A stretch of DNA of 64,000 nt from CAJQQK01 sp963696075 (GCA_963696075.1 CAVOJD010000036.1:1-64000); one strand, 5' to 3'; shown: positions 16,975-25,739, numbered from the stretch's first letter. Notes: generated by a model from the sequence alone, not told the origin. Made by a program: numbers and translations.

Positions 16975-17910
16975 ATGAGCTGGAACCCCGCACTCGAACC
17001 GTCCTGCCCCGACGCTGCCTCTGTCGAGAGCATCGAAACCATGATCGTGCCGCGGACCCGTGACCTCGGCGGCTTCGAAGTCCGCCGCGCACTTCCTGCC
17101 CCCAAGCGCCAGATGGTCGGCCCCTTCGTTTTCTTCGACCAGGCCGGCCCAGCCGAATTCATCACCGGCAAGGGCATCGACGTCCGCCCCCACCCCCACA
17201 TCGGCCTTGCAACCGTCACCTACCTCTACGACGGCGAATTCCATCACCGCGATTCCCTCGGCACCGACCAGATGATCTATCCAGGCGCCGTCAACTGGAT
17301 GATCGCTGGCAACGGCGTCACCCATTCCGAGCGCACCAGCGCCGAGACGCGCAAAGGCCCAAGCAAACTCTTCGGCATCCAGACCTGGGTCGCCCTGCCC
17401 GACGCCAAGGAGGAGGTCGACGCAGCCTTCGAGCATCACGCCAAGGAGGCCTTGCCATTGCTCGAAGGCGAAGGCAAAGCGCTCCGCCTGATCCTTGGCC
17501 GCGCCTACGGCGAACGCGCCCCCGTCACCACGTTTTCAGACATGTTCTACATCGACGCGCAATTGGAGCCCGGCAGCGCCCTGCCCCTCCCCGATGACCA
17601 CGAGGACCGCGGCCTCTACGTCGTCTCCGGCTCGATCGAGATCGCCGGCGACAGCTTCGATGCCGGCCGGATGATGGTCTTTCGTCCCAGCGATCCCATC
17701 ACCGTAAAGGCCGGCCCCGTCGGCGCCCGCCTCATGCTCCTCGGCGGCGAAACCCTCAACGGCCCACGCTACATCTGGTGGAACTTCGTCGCCTCCTCGA
17801 AGGAAAAGATCGAGGCCGCCAAACACGCCTGGGCAGAAGGCGACTGGGACCATGGCCGGTTCAAGCTACCCCCCGGCGACACCAGCGAATTCATTCCGCT
17901 CCCGGATTGA
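16975..17910 (+). CDS. Pirin family protein
   Basis: This 311-residue protein is a bicupin of the pirin family. The metal-binding cupin motif is visible as DVRPHPHIGLATVTY followed by GEFHHRDSLG, with the matching GVTHSE downstream; these supply the three His and one Glu ligands. Bacterial pirins include quercetinase-type dioxygenases and redox-sensing regulators; which applies here is not readable. The start at 16975 follows GGAG, while the upstream in-frame ATG codons lack a ribosome-binding site. It lies between cell-wall genes on the same strand but is probably functionally independent. Confidence 0.9.
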   Translation: MSWNPALEPSCPDAASVESIETMIVPRTRDLGGFEVRRALPAPKRQMVGPFVFFDQAGPAEFITGKGIDVRPHPHIGLATVTYLYDGEFHHRDSLGTDQMIYPGAVNWMIAGNGVTHSERTSAETRKGPSKLFGIQTWVALPDAKEEVDAAFEHHAKEALPLLEGEGKALRLILGRAYGERAPVTTFSDMFYIDAQLEPGSALPLPDDHEDRGLYVVSGSIEIAGDSFDAGRMMVFRPSDPITVKAGPVGARLMLLGGETLNGPRYIWWNFVASSKEKIEAAKHAWAEGDWDHGRFKLPPGDTSEFIPLPD

Positions 17911-18095
17911 TCGCTTGTATGGGTCATTCTGGGCCGTTCATTGCGATCGCCTCTTCGTCCGGGCGATGACGTGCGGCCTGTCCCCGCATCGTCTCAATCT
18001 GCCCAACTTTCCAGCGCACCGTTTATCCTTGATCAAGGCGAATCATCCGACAATCCGGGAAACTGAAGCCGGATCGTTGAGTATTGATCGCCACG

Positions 18096-19622
18096 ATGAG
18101 GGATCGCGAACAGCACCGCATGAGAATATCGGGGGATATCGCGCGCCGAAGCCGGGGGGCCGAGGCATTGAACCGGGCAGCCCGCAGCTGGCTGGGTCTG
18201 ACCCTTGCCGTCCTGTGCCTCCTCGTGCCCGGCCACGCCGCCGCCGCCGACACCCGCACAATCTCACTCTTCAACATTCACACCAAGCAGACGCTCACCG
18301 CCACCTTCAAGCGTGACGGGCGCTTCGTTCCCGAGGCCCTCGAAAAGATCAACTGGCACTTACGTGACTGGCGCCGCAACGAAGCCACCAAGATGGATCC
18401 CGACCTGATCGACCTGTTGTGGGAGATCCATCGCGAGGTCGGCAGCCGCCAGCCCGTCCACGTCATCTCCGGCTACCGTTCGCCGAAAACAAACAGCATG
18501 CTGCGCAACACGCGCGGCGGCCAGGCGCGGCGCAGCCAGCACCTTCTCGGCAAGGCGATCGACGTCCACTTCCCCGACGTGCCCGTCCGCACCCTGCGCT
18601 ATTCCGCCTTGATCCGCGAGCAGGGCGGCGTTGGCTATTATCCAACCTCAGCGACCCCCTTCGTCCATATCGACACCGGCCGCGTCCGCCACTGGCCACG
18701 CATGGACCGTCAGGAGCTGGCCCTCCTGTTCCCCAGCGGCCGCACCCGGCATTACCCCAGCAGCGGCGGCCCGATCACACGCGCCGACGCGATATCCGCA
18801 CGGCAAGATAATCCCGCACTGGCGAGCCGCATCGTCGCTTTCCATGATGCCCGCCGCAACGGCACCGTCTCCACGGCGAGCCGCACCCAGGTCGCCGCCG
18901 CCACGCCGCGCTCCACTCCGCGCCCCACGCCGCGCCTTGTCTCACGCCCGCGCCCCGTCGACCGCCCGCCTGAGCCCGTCCGCGCATCCCTGGGCCTCGG
19001 CGGCTGGAGTTACACCTTCGAGCCAGCTCCGCGACCGAAGCTCGCCGTGCCCACCCAGGCAGACCCCGGCATCACGCCGCCTGAACCGCGCCTCGCGCGG
19101 CCTCAGTTGGCAGCCCTTCCCGATGCCAACCTCCGCCTGCGCCCGGCGCCCTCGCTCGCAGCCCCACCTGCCATGAACGAGGATGACCGCAGCCGCCTCG
19201 CGAAACTGGCCGCCATGTTCGCGTCCCTGTCACCGAAGCCGGCATCACCGAACAATGCCCCGATGACGGCCCAGAAATGGGTCGGCGCGCCCGCCTTTGA
19301 TGAGGAACACCCCGAGGAACTCTTCTACCGCCCCTTCCCCGTCGTGCCCTACATCACCGAGACCGCCTCAGCCGACGACAATGCCCTCCAGACCCTCGTC
19401 CATCCCTCGATCGAGGAAACCCTGGACTATCTCGTCGCCAACGGCTCTCCCGACCGGCCGCTTGAGCTGCGCCCCGGCCCGAGCACAGCCAATCTGCTCT
19501 GGGCACTCGCCTTCTCCGGCGCAAGCAGCGACAGCACCCGCGGCGCACTTGCCGCCCGCGCGCCGGACCCGGCACGCCAAGTGCTCGGCCGCAACTTCGT
19601 GCGCCTCGCTGGCAACCGCTGA
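18096..19622 (+). CDS. DUF882 / YcbK-type M15 peptidase, extended
   Basis: This is an exported peptidoglycan-associated protein. After a twin-arginine-like N-terminus (RRSRGAEALNRAARSW) and a hydrophobic segment ending near HAAAA (about residue 50) comes the DUF882 (peptidase M15_2) domain. Zinc-site features are SQHLLGKAIDVHFP and FVHIDTGRVRHW. A long Pro/Arg/Ala-rich low-complexity region follows (about residues 270-400). The C-terminal ~100 residues I do not recognise. At 508 residues it is much longer than E. coli YcbK (182). The start could be 18096 or 18120. It shares a neighbourhood with an LdtD-like enzyme, as in enterobacteria. Confidence 0.87.
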   Translation: MRDREQHRMRISGDIARRSRGAEALNRAARSWLGLTLAVLCLLVPGHAAAADTRTISLFNIHTKQTLTATFKRDGRFVPEALEKINWHLRDWRRNEATKMDPDLIDLLWEIHREVGSRQPVHVISGYRSPKTNSMLRNTRGGQARRSQHLLGKAIDVHFPDVPVRTLRYSALIREQGGVGYYPTSATPFVHIDTGRVRHWPRMDRQELALLFPSGRTRHYPSSGGPITRADAISARQDNPALASRIVAFHDARRNGTVSTASRTQVAAATPRSTPRPTPRLVSRPRPVDRPPEPVRASLGLGGWSYTFEPAPRPKLAVPTQADPGITPPEPRLARPQLAALPDANLRLRPAPSLAAPPAMNEDDRSRLAKLAAMFASLSPKPASPNNAPMTAQKWVGAPAFDEEHPEELFYRPFPVVPYITETASADDNALQTLVHPSIEETLDYLVANGSPDRPLELRPGPSTANLLWALAFSGASSDSTRGALAARAPDPARQVLGRNFVRLAGNR

Positions 19623-19625
19623 TTG

Positions 19626-19656
19626 TTAGAGTGTGTCAGGATTAGGTGGAATTGAA
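19626..19656. repeat. degenerate arm of the 7.5-kb palindromic repeat
   Basis: This 31-base stretch begins TTAGAG and contains TCAGGATTAGGTGGAA. It matches the left arm of the palindrome at 7502-7538 at roughly four of five positions. It lies four bases after the DUF882 stop codon and is a solo arm without its partner. Confidence 0.55.
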
Positions 19657-19722
19657 CGCGCCCAACGTCGTCGGCCGCCGGAATGATCAGGTCATTCCTC
19701 GACGGTCAGGCCGTGGGCGCGT
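19656..19722. repeat. nested stem-loop between DUF882 and gapR
   Basis: The outer stem ACGCGCCCA (19656-19664) pairs with TGGGCGCGT (19714-19722). The inner stem GAATGA (19681-19686) pairs with TCATTC (19692-19697). It sits between the convergent stop codons of the DUF882 gene and gapR and may separate their transcripts. No T-run is present. Confidence 0.5.
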
Positions 19723-19730
19723 GTCGGCGG

Positions 19731-20039
19731 CTACTCAGCCGCCATAGCGGTGCTCGACGGCCCCTCGTCGGAATCCGGCATGATGACCGGATCAATCAAC
19801 ATGCCAAGCGCATGCATGTAGGTCGTCAGCACCGCTTCTTCTTCCTGCCGGTCATCGGAACTCTTCTTGCGCAGTTTCAGGATCTCGCGCATCGCCTTGA
19901 CGTCAAATCCGACCGCCTTGGCCTCTGAGAACTTGTCCTTGATGTCTTCGGCGATCGCCTTTTTTTCTTCTTCGAGACGTTCGATCTGCTCGATGAACTG
20001 GCGAAGGTGGTTTTGTGCAGATTGAGGCAACGCGGTCAT
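19731..20039 (-). CDS. gapR: GapR-like DUF2312 nucleoid-associated protein
   Basis: This 102-residue protein belongs to DUF2312 (UPF0335). In Caulobacter the family member GapR binds overtwisted DNA ahead of forks and RNA polymerase and is needed for chromosome replication. The conserved core is clear: IEQIERLEEEKKAIAEDIKD, KFSEAKAVGFDVKAMREI and a Lys/Arg-rich segment LRKKSSDDRQEEE ending in YMHALG. The N-terminal half is a strong coiled coil. The start at 20039 is the Met immediately before TALPQSAQN. It is a single gene flanked by intergenic regions, and the C-terminal extension after LGMLI is acidic and variable. Confidence 0.9.
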   Translation of the reverse strand: MTALPQSAQNHLRQFIEQIERLEEEKKAIAEDIKDKFSEAKAVGFDVKAMREILKLRKKSSDDRQEEEAVLTTYMHALGMLIDPVIMPDSDEGPSSTAMAAE

Positions 20040-20409
20040 GGCAACATCTCCCGATGGAGGCCGGAGCAGGGCGCACGAGCCAGGACCCGGCCCTCGGCCG
20101 TCCCGAAACGCGCTCTGCCGGAAGCCTCCGGTTGAACGCAAGCAATTGATCCGCCACGCACCGGACGGGTCCGGCACCGGGCATCACACGAATTGTCCTG
20201 GGAACGGAGGGCCACGCTCAACGCCATGACCACATCGCGACGCACTACCACTCAGCGTCCGCACCACATCAAGATCTCGTTCGAGTAGCCCCATCGTCGG
20301 GCAACTTCAAGGCGCACGATCAACCAACGCTTGAGTTTTCCCCGCAACCCACGGACCCGCCCGCCAACCATCCTGTCAGCCTGTCAGCCTGACGCATCCG
20401 CTGGTGCGA
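20040..20409. other. intergenic region upstream of gapR
   Basis: This 370-base region contains no recognisable gene. A short direct repeat (CTGTCAGC twice in a row) lies near 20374-20390. It probably carries the gapR promoter and the end of the DUF1244 transcript. Confidence 0.4.
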
Positions 20410-20712
20410 TCAATGATCTTTCGGCCGGTTGGCATCAAACGCCTTGATCTGATCCCCGCTCGCCTCGGTCTGATGCTTTGCCTTCCATTCCGAATACGGC
20501 ATGCCGTAGACGATCTCACGCGCCGCATCCTTGCTCATCTCGATCTTCTTTTCCGCCGCGGCATCCTGATACCAGTTGGACAGGCAGTTTCGGCAGAAAC
20601 CGGCGAGATTCATGAGATCGATATTCTGCACATCCGTACGCTCTCTCAGGTGCGAAACGAGGCGGCGAAAAGCTGCGGCTTCAAGTTCGGTACGGGTCTG
20701 TTCATCACTCAT
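20410..20712 (-). CDS. DUF1244 family protein
   Basis: This 100-residue soluble protein of DUF1244 is a small family widespread in alpha- and gammaproteobacteria. The hallmark is LMNLAGFCRNCLSNWYQDAA, with a CxxC pair, followed by the conserved KDAAREIVYGMPYSEWKAKHQ. The CxxC might bind metal or be redox active; the role is not established. The start at 20712 has AGAGGTGAT upstream. It is monocistronic. Confidence 0.88.
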   Translation of the reverse strand: MSDEQTRTELEAAAFRRLVSHLRERTDVQNIDLMNLAGFCRNCLSNWYQDAAAEKKIEMSKDAAREIVYGMPYSEWKAKHQTEASGDQIKAFDANRPKDH

Positions 20713-20956
20713 GGATCACCTCTGGCGCTCAGTTGGTTCAAGAATTCCTCGCTCGGACTCTTATATTGTCCCGCACCCCGGATCAAAACAGCCCTGAAGT
20801 TCCCTGAAAACCACAATCCCGGCACAACTATCGTGGCACAAGGACGTGAACACCCCGCAGCGAGGCGTTGATTTCTCCATGATCATCGTGCCTTTAGAGG
20901 GCCAACATCAATCCCGGCAGATCACCGGCGTTCGTTGACGAATTGAGGGGGAAGCG

Positions 20957-21403
20957 TTGACACGAAAGCCTCGAAGCGGCCTCATCCGCGGCCTCTGTCT
21001 CACCGCCCTCGCGGCCTCGAGCGCCGCTGGTGCTGCCAACGCCGATCTCAAGCTGTGCAACGCCACGCCAAGCCGCATCGGGGTCGCCCTTGGCTACCAG
21101 GATCGCAAAGGCTGGGCGACGGAAGGCTGGTGGAACATCCCGGCCGAGACCTGCGAAAACCTCCTCAAAGGCACGCTGCCAAGCCGCTACATCTACGTCT
21201 ACGCCATCGATTACGAACGCGGCGGCGAATGGTTCGGCGAACATCAGATGTGCATCAACGAGAAGTCTTTCACGATCCGCAATACCCGCAACTGCGAGGA
21301 CCGCGGCTTCCGCAGCCGTGGCTTCTACGAGATCGACACGGGGACATCGCAGAGCTGGACGATCCGGCTCTCCGACCCGAAGGAAGTCAAATCCGAGGAA
21401 TAA
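20957..21403 (+). CDS. DUF1036 exported protein
   Basis: This 148-residue exported protein of DUF1036 has a signal peptide (cleavage near AGAANA, about residue 29). The mature part begins DLKLCNATPSRIGVALGYQD and contains GWWNIPAETC and YVYAIDYERGGEWFGE. Four cysteines in the mature part could form two disulfides. The start is a TTG at 20957, supported by the strong site GAGGGGGAAG six bases upstream. Function of the family is unknown; periplasmic location is inferred from the signal peptide. A MITE-like element follows 42 bases after the stop. Confidence 0.85.
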   Translation: MTRKPRSGLIRGLCLTALAASSAAGAANADLKLCNATPSRIGVALGYQDRKGWATEGWWNIPAETCENLLKGTLPSRYIYVYAIDYERGGEWFGEHQMCINEKSFTIRNTRNCEDRGFRSRGFYEIDTGTSQSWTIRLSDPKEVKSEE

Positions 21404-21445
21404 GAACGCTCACTCACCGGCCGGCGCCCTCCCCCGCAGTTGGAC

Positions 21446-21456
21446 CGGACAGGCCC
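21446..21456. repeat. left target-site duplication of MITE copy 1
   Basis: CGGACAGGCCC matches the right flank GGGACAGGCCC (21805-21815) at 10 of 11 positions. It directly abuts the element's left terminal repeat. Confidence 0.7.
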
Positions 21457-21804
21457 ACGCCTTTCCGGTTCAGCTTTCCGCGAAACGGCGCAACAGCCTG
21501 ATTGGGCCTCTCGATTTCATGATCCATGGTGGTCGAGACGCGAAATCCCGACCGGCATCGGCTCGTTTGTTTTTCCATTTCATTAGCCACCCCCACGCCG
21601 TCATGGCCGCGACGGCGGCCATCCACGCGCGCCTCGGCAAACGAGGCGCTTGCGGTGGAGTACATATTCCGCGGCAACGACATAGTGACCCGACAAACCG
21701 CGTGAATGGAAACGCCCGTGGATGGCCGCCGTCGCGGCCATGACGCGTTGGGAAGGGAAAGCGGGGTCTACTCCTAGAGCGTTGGAGTTAGACCGGACAG
21801 GTGT
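21457..21804. mobile_element. MITE-like non-autonomous element, copy 1
   Basis: This 348-bp element is bounded by 13-bp terminal inverted repeats, ACGCCTTTCCGGT (21457-21469) and ACCGGACAGGTGT (21792-21804), which match at 11 of 13 positions. Flanking 11-bp duplications are at 21446-21456 and 21805-21815. Inside are perfect 29-bp inverted repeats at 21599-21627 and 21717-21745, able to form a large hairpin. It encodes no protein of recognisable family. A second copy at 30774-31119 shares most of its sequence. Small size, terminal repeats, target duplications and lack of coding capacity make it a MITE, probably mobilised by a transposase encoded elsewhere. Confidence 0.82.
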
Positions 21805-21854
21805 GGGACAGGCCCTCGCTTGGCCGTTGCCTCATCTGATGCGCCCGTGCCGCA

Positions 21855-22730
21855 TCAGATGCCGCGGCCTTCCACCTTCTGGCGAAGCGTTTCCAACGCC
21901 TTGTCGAGACCCGGCCAGAACGGATGCACGTCCTTGAGTTTTTCATAAACGCTGAGCGCCTTCGCTTCGTCGCCCATCTGCTGGAAAACCGTGCCCAACC
22001 CATCGAGCGCCTTGAAGTGATTGGGGTCGAGCGCCAGCGCCCGGCGCAAGTCTCCGGCCGCTGCCCGGTAGTTGTTCATGTGGTAGTGAACGAAGGCGCG
22101 CCGGTTCCATGCCTCGGCATTGTCCGGCGACAGTTCCACGATCGCGTTCAACAGCTCCAGCGCCAGTTCGTGCTTCTTCGCCTTCACCGCCCGCGTCGCC
22201 CGCACCAGCAGCACGCTGGTCGTATCGCTGCCCGTCTCCGCCCAAACACGCTGCAGCTGCTGCGCGATCTGACGGCCTTCCTTCTCGGTGCCAGCGCTCG
22301 CCAGCAACGCATAAAGATCATCGCGCAACGCCGCGCGCTTGGCCCCGTGTTTCGGAATACCGTCTTTCATGACAAGGCCGAGTGGTGACTGCGGCTCGGG
22401 CGCGCTATCAGCCCCCGCATCGGCCTGCCCCTGCCCGCCGTCGCCGTCCTGCTCTTCGGCGCCGGGACCCAGTGCCTCACCGCCTGAACCGTCATCCCCG
22501 CGCCCCTCATCGCCCGGCACACCGCCGTTCGGCGTATCGGGCAGGCGCTCCGGCCGCTCGCCATCGCTCTCCGGTATCGGCGCCGGCACGTTCTCACGCG
22601 GCGGCTGGAGCTGATCCTGCCCCTCGCGCGTGCCCTGTGCCTGCGCATCGGGCGCGAAAGCACTGATACCGAGCCCAAATGCCGCCGCCAGAGCGAGTAC
22701 AGTCAGCCGTTTCGCTTCCATGACCTTCAC
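21855..22730 (-). CDS. Exported TPR-repeat protein
   Basis: This 291-residue precursor has a signal peptide (LTVLALAAAFGLGISAF, cleavage near AQA at about residue 31). An acidic Pro/Gly/Asp-rich linker follows to about residue 115. At the C-terminus are three tetratricopeptide repeats (ALELLNAIVELSPDNAEAWN, YRAAAGDLRRALALDPNHF, AKALSVYEKLKDVHPFWPG). It is probably a periplasmic scaffold. The start is a GTG at 22730 or the ATG at 22721, and neither has a clear ribosome-binding site. It is a single gene just beyond the MITE, whose right flank is 40 bases from its stop. Confidence 0.85.
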   Translation of the reverse strand: MKVMEAKRLTVLALAAAFGLGISAFAPDAQAQGTREGQDQLQPPRENVPAPIPESDGERPERLPDTPNGGVPGDEGRGDDGSGGEALGPGAEEQDGDGGQGQADAGADSAPEPQSPLGLVMKDGIPKHGAKRAALRDDLYALLASAGTEKEGRQIAQQLQRVWAETGSDTTSVLLVRATRAVKAKKHELALELLNAIVELSPDNAEAWNRRAFVHYHMNNYRAAAGDLRRALALDPNHFKALDGLGTVFQQMGDEAKALSVYEKLKDVHPFWPGLDKALETLRQKVEGRGI

Positions 22731-22937
22731 CGATCATCACCTCAAGAACACCGTGCGTCGCACATGGCAAACCCGTAACGGCCGGCCAGATACGATCGCC
22801 TGACACAATGGGCCAGACACGACAATAAATCCACTGCCAGCGAACCACCCGGCAGCAGAGATATTGGCGTCAATGAAGGCAATTTTCAGTGTGGTCGCTA
22901 AATCACGGGCCAAGCCGTCAGTCGTGACCGATCGGCC

Positions 22938-23063
22938 TCAGCCCTGGCGAGCCTTGAAGCGGCGCTGCGTCTTGTTGATGACGTAGATGCGACCACGCCG
23001 ACGCACGACCCGATTGTCCCGGTGTCGCGTCTTGAGCGCCTTGATGGAGTTCTTGATCTTCAT
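22938..23063 (-). CDS. rpmJ: 50S ribosomal protein L36
   Basis: This 41-residue ribosomal protein begins MKIKNSIKALKTRHRDN and continues VVRRRGRIYVINKTQRRFK. It is the zinc-free type: the CxxC/CxxxxH ligands of the canonical L36 are absent, as is usual in alphaproteobacteria. It is isolated, with about 200 bases of non-coding DNA on each side. Confidence 0.95.
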   Translation of the reverse strand: MKIKNSIKALKTRHRDNRVVRRRGRIYVINKTQRRFKARQG

Positions 23064-23283
23064 GACCGGTTCCCGAATGAACAAAACCGGTAGGTCTGCC
23101 GCCTGCCAGGGGCGCAGGACACCGGTGATCGAAGCTTGAAATTGGTTGTTTTGCCGCCCAAACAGCGTGAGAGAACACGGCTTGCCCAGCTACGGCAGGA
23201 TCTGAGAACGCCCCTTATCGTATGCCGCCCGCCGCCTGTCAACCAATCACAGCGCCCGGCGAGCAACCTTACGAGCAACCTTA

Positions 23284-23811
23284 TCAGGCCTGCCGGCACG
23301 ACTTTCGCAGCATCTCCGGCAACGCCCGCGGCGCATCTTGCCGCTCCAACCGCTTCCGGCTTCCATCCGCATACGTGATATCGATCTGCCGGATCTCGAC
23401 GCACGACACCTGCTTGTCGTACCAGACTTGCGCCCAACGCGTCGCATCCGACTTCTGACGCGGCTGCAGCGGGCCCTTGAAGCGCAGCCTGACGAGCTCC
23501 TTGTCGCCTGCGAACGGCGCCACCACCCGGCCGCCCGTGTTGTATCCAACAACGATCAGGTCGACATACCGATAGGGTTTGTCGGACGTATTGTGGAGCT
23601 GCGCCGTTACGCCCACCGCGCCCTTGGTGTCCGGTGGCGTCGCCTCCATGAAGCCGACCAGGACCGGCTGCTTCTCACGCTCAGCCGCAGCAATCGCGCC
23701 CGTCGTAATCCGCCCCGGCTCCAGATACGCCGCCCCCCCGCAGCCCTGGAGAACCAGCACGGCTGCAATCCCCGCGAAAGCGGCGGCACGCGCCCTGATG
23801 GAAATCCCCAT
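23284..23811 (-). CDS. Lipoprotein, hypothetical
   Basis: This 175-residue precursor has a lipoprotein signal peptide. The lipobox is VLQGC, with the lipidated Cys about residue 24. The start at 23811 follows a strong GGAGGAAG site. The mature protein shows an immunoglobulin-like beta pattern (VGVTAQLHNTSDKPYRYVDL, VRLRFKGPLQPRQKSDATRW), reminiscent of YcfL-type DUF1425 lipoproteins, but the assignment is tentative. It is anchored to the inner or outer membrane and followed by rpmJ on the same strand. Confidence 0.75.
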   Translation of the reverse strand: MGISIRARAAAFAGIAAVLVLQGCGGAAYLEPGRITTGAIAAAEREKQPVLVGFMEATPPDTKGAVGVTAQLHNTSDKPYRYVDLIVVGYNTGGRVVAPFAGDKELVRLRFKGPLQPRQKSDATRWAQVWYDKQVSCVEIRQIDITYADGSRKRLERQDAPRALPEMLRKSCRQA

Positions 23812-23933
23812 GATGCCCGCTTCCTCCCTCTTGAAGGCCGCCTTGCATATCCTTCCCATCCACCATCTGGCCAGCCAGTCATCCCCAAAAAGTGTGTCGT
23901 TATCCACCGGCTGGGAAAACCACTTCCCGCGCG

Positions 23934-24470
23934 TTAGCGCCCCCCATCACCCCCCACCTCGCGGCGCAACTGATCGACATCAAGCCGCCGCGTGAACATC
24001 TCCAACTCACCCGCCCCATTGCGCGGCCAGTCTTCCGGCGCCCGGTCGCGGTAGAGTTCGAGGCCGTTCCCATCCGGGTCATCGAGATAAAGCGCTTCCG
24101 AAACGCCATGATCGCTCGCCCCGGTCAGCGCAACGCCCGCCGCATCAAGCCGGTGCAGCGCATCCGCGAGACTGGCCCGGTCCGGATAGAGGATGGCGAC
24201 ATGATAAAGTCCGGTTGTCCCGGCGGCCGGGCGCCCGCCGCCCCGGCTGTCCCAGGTGTTGAGGCCGAGGTGATGGTGATACCCGCCGGCCGCCAGGAAC
24301 GCTGCATCATCCCCGATCCGCTGCATCATCTCGAAACCCAGCACCCCACAATAAAACGCCAGCGCCCGGTCAAGATCAGAGACCTTGAGGTGGGCATGGC
24401 CGATCCGCACCCGGTCATCGATCGGGCGATCGCTGCCGCTGGCAAGCGGCTTCAAGCGAGGTGGTGACAT
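23934..24470 (-). CDS. VOC-family (glyoxalase/dioxygenase-fold) protein
   Basis: This 178-residue vicinal-oxygen-chelate protein resembles CatE-type extradiol dioxygenases. Metal-ligand positions fit the His in IGHAHLKVSDLDRAL, the second in GYHHHLGLNTW and GLYHVAILYP, and the Glu in GNGLELYRD. The start at 24470 precedes SPPRLKP. The protein covers one full VOC repeat pair. Substrate is unknown; candidates are catecholic compounds or reactive aldehydes. It is convergent with nothing nearby and probably monocistronic. Confidence 0.85.
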   Translation of the reverse strand: MSPPRLKPLASGSDRPIDDRVRIGHAHLKVSDLDRALAFYCGVLGFEMMQRIGDDAAFLAAGGYHHHLGLNTWDSRGGGRPAAGTTGLYHVAILYPDRASLADALHRLDAAGVALTGASDHGVSEALYLDDPDGNGLELYRDRAPEDWPRNGAGELEMFTRRLDVDQLRREVGGDGGR

Positions 24471-24818
24471 GTGTCTCTCCTGCAGTGATCGATGCGAACT
24501 CAGCACAGCATCCACGTGATGAATGAGCGGCGCGACCCTCGGCTCTCTTGGCCTCGCCGCTCCCCCCAGCGATAGAGTGCTACGCCTAAATCACTTTCCC
24601 AAGCAGCGCCTGCGGCCAGTTGTCGGGTGCGCGCTCGGATGAAGTCTGTCCGTCCCGCCGGTAGCCCTAGGCCCGGCGCTCAAACGGCAAGCCGCCGCTG
24701 ACACATCTGCGCAGGGCACGCCGACGCATAGGGATCACGGTGCGGGTCATCAGTCGAACGAACCCGCCCAAACAGTCATAACAGCAGTAACAAGCGACAA
24801 ACAACGAGAGGACAACAC
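24471..24818. other. divergent intergenic region
   Basis: About 350 bases separate the VOC gene from the NAD(P)-dependent oxidoreductase. The last part, ACGAGAGGACAACAC, supplies the ribosome-binding site of the latter. I see no RNA gene or repeat. Confidence 0.4.
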
Positions 24819-25703
24819 ATGGCGAACAAGGACCGCGTCATCGGATTTATCGGCTTGGGCCAGATGGGTGGCCCAATGGCCGCCAACATTGCAAAGGCAG
24901 GCTTCAAATTGGTCTGCTACGACAACGCCGGTGTCGAGCAACTGAAGCCCGAGGGCGCCATCGCCTGCCCCTCTCTGGAAGACGTCATCACGCAAGCCGA
25001 CACCGTCTTCCTGTCGCTGCCAAACGGCGCGATCGTAAACCAGGTCGCGGAGCAGATCGCAGCCGTCGCCAACCCGCGCACGACCTTCGTGGTCGACCTC
25101 TCGACCATCGGCCCCGATGCAGCCCGCCAGGCAGCCAAGACACTCGCGGCCAAGAACATCGTCTTTGGTGATGCCCCCGTTTCGGGCGGACGCAGCGGCG
25201 CCATCAAAGGCACCATCACCCTCATCTACGCCGGCGACAAGGCCACCTTCGATGATCACAAGGATGTCTTCGACGCATTTTGCGGCAACCCGTTTCACGT
25301 CGGCGACGAACCCGGCCAGGGCCAGGCCCTCAAACTGCTCAACAACTTCCTCTCCGCGACCGCGATGGCAGCCACATCCGAAGCCGTCGTCTACGGCCTG
25401 TCCCAGGGCCTCGACATGAAAACGATTCTCGATGTCGTGAACGTATCGACCGGCGCCAACATGGCGAGCCAGGACAAGTTCCCAAACCGCGTTCTGACCG
25501 GCACGTTCGACGCCGGCTTCTATGCAGAACTCCTGAACAAGGACGTGCAGCTCTACATCACCAACGTTCGCAACGCGAAGACCCCCTCCGACGTCGGCGA
25601 GACGGTCTCCTCGATCTGGCAGCAAGGCACCGACCACTTCGAGCCGAAGACGGATTTTACGAACATCTTCAAATTCATTCGCGATCACCGTGGCAACGAA
25701 TGA
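24819..25703 (+). CDS. 3-hydroxyisobutyrate dehydrogenase-family oxidoreductase
   Basis: This 294-residue NAD(P)-dependent beta-hydroxyacid dehydrogenase belongs to the HIBADH, tartronate semialdehyde reductase and GLYR family. Signatures in order are GFIGLGQMGGPMAANIAKAG (cofactor binding), DAPVSGGRSGAIKGT (substrate binding) and KLLNNFLSA with the catalytic lysine. Length is normal for the family. The start at 24819 follows GAGAGGA. It could act in valine catabolism or glyoxylate metabolism, but no pathway genes flank it, so the substrate is open. A GC-rich hairpin follows at 25740-25761. Confidence 0.9.
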   Translation: MANKDRVIGFIGLGQMGGPMAANIAKAGFKLVCYDNAGVEQLKPEGAIACPSLEDVITQADTVFLSLPNGAIVNQVAEQIAAVANPRTTFVVDLSTIGPDAARQAAKTLAAKNIVFGDAPVSGGRSGAIKGTITLIYAGDKATFDDHKDVFDAFCGNPFHVGDEPGQGQALKLLNNFLSATAMAATSEAVVYGLSQGLDMKTILDVVNVSTGANMASQDKFPNRVLTGTFDAGFYAELLNKDVQLYITNVRNAKTPSDVGETVSSIWQQGTDHFEPKTDFTNIFKFIRDHRGNE

Positions 25704-25739
25704 TGCGAACGAACAACACTCACAGTTGATTTTTCCGGC

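Noticed and set aside
18030..18052. FNR-like site TTGATCAAGG near the DUF882 gene
   Set aside because: The dyad spacing is wrong: the two halves overlap rather than being four bases apart.
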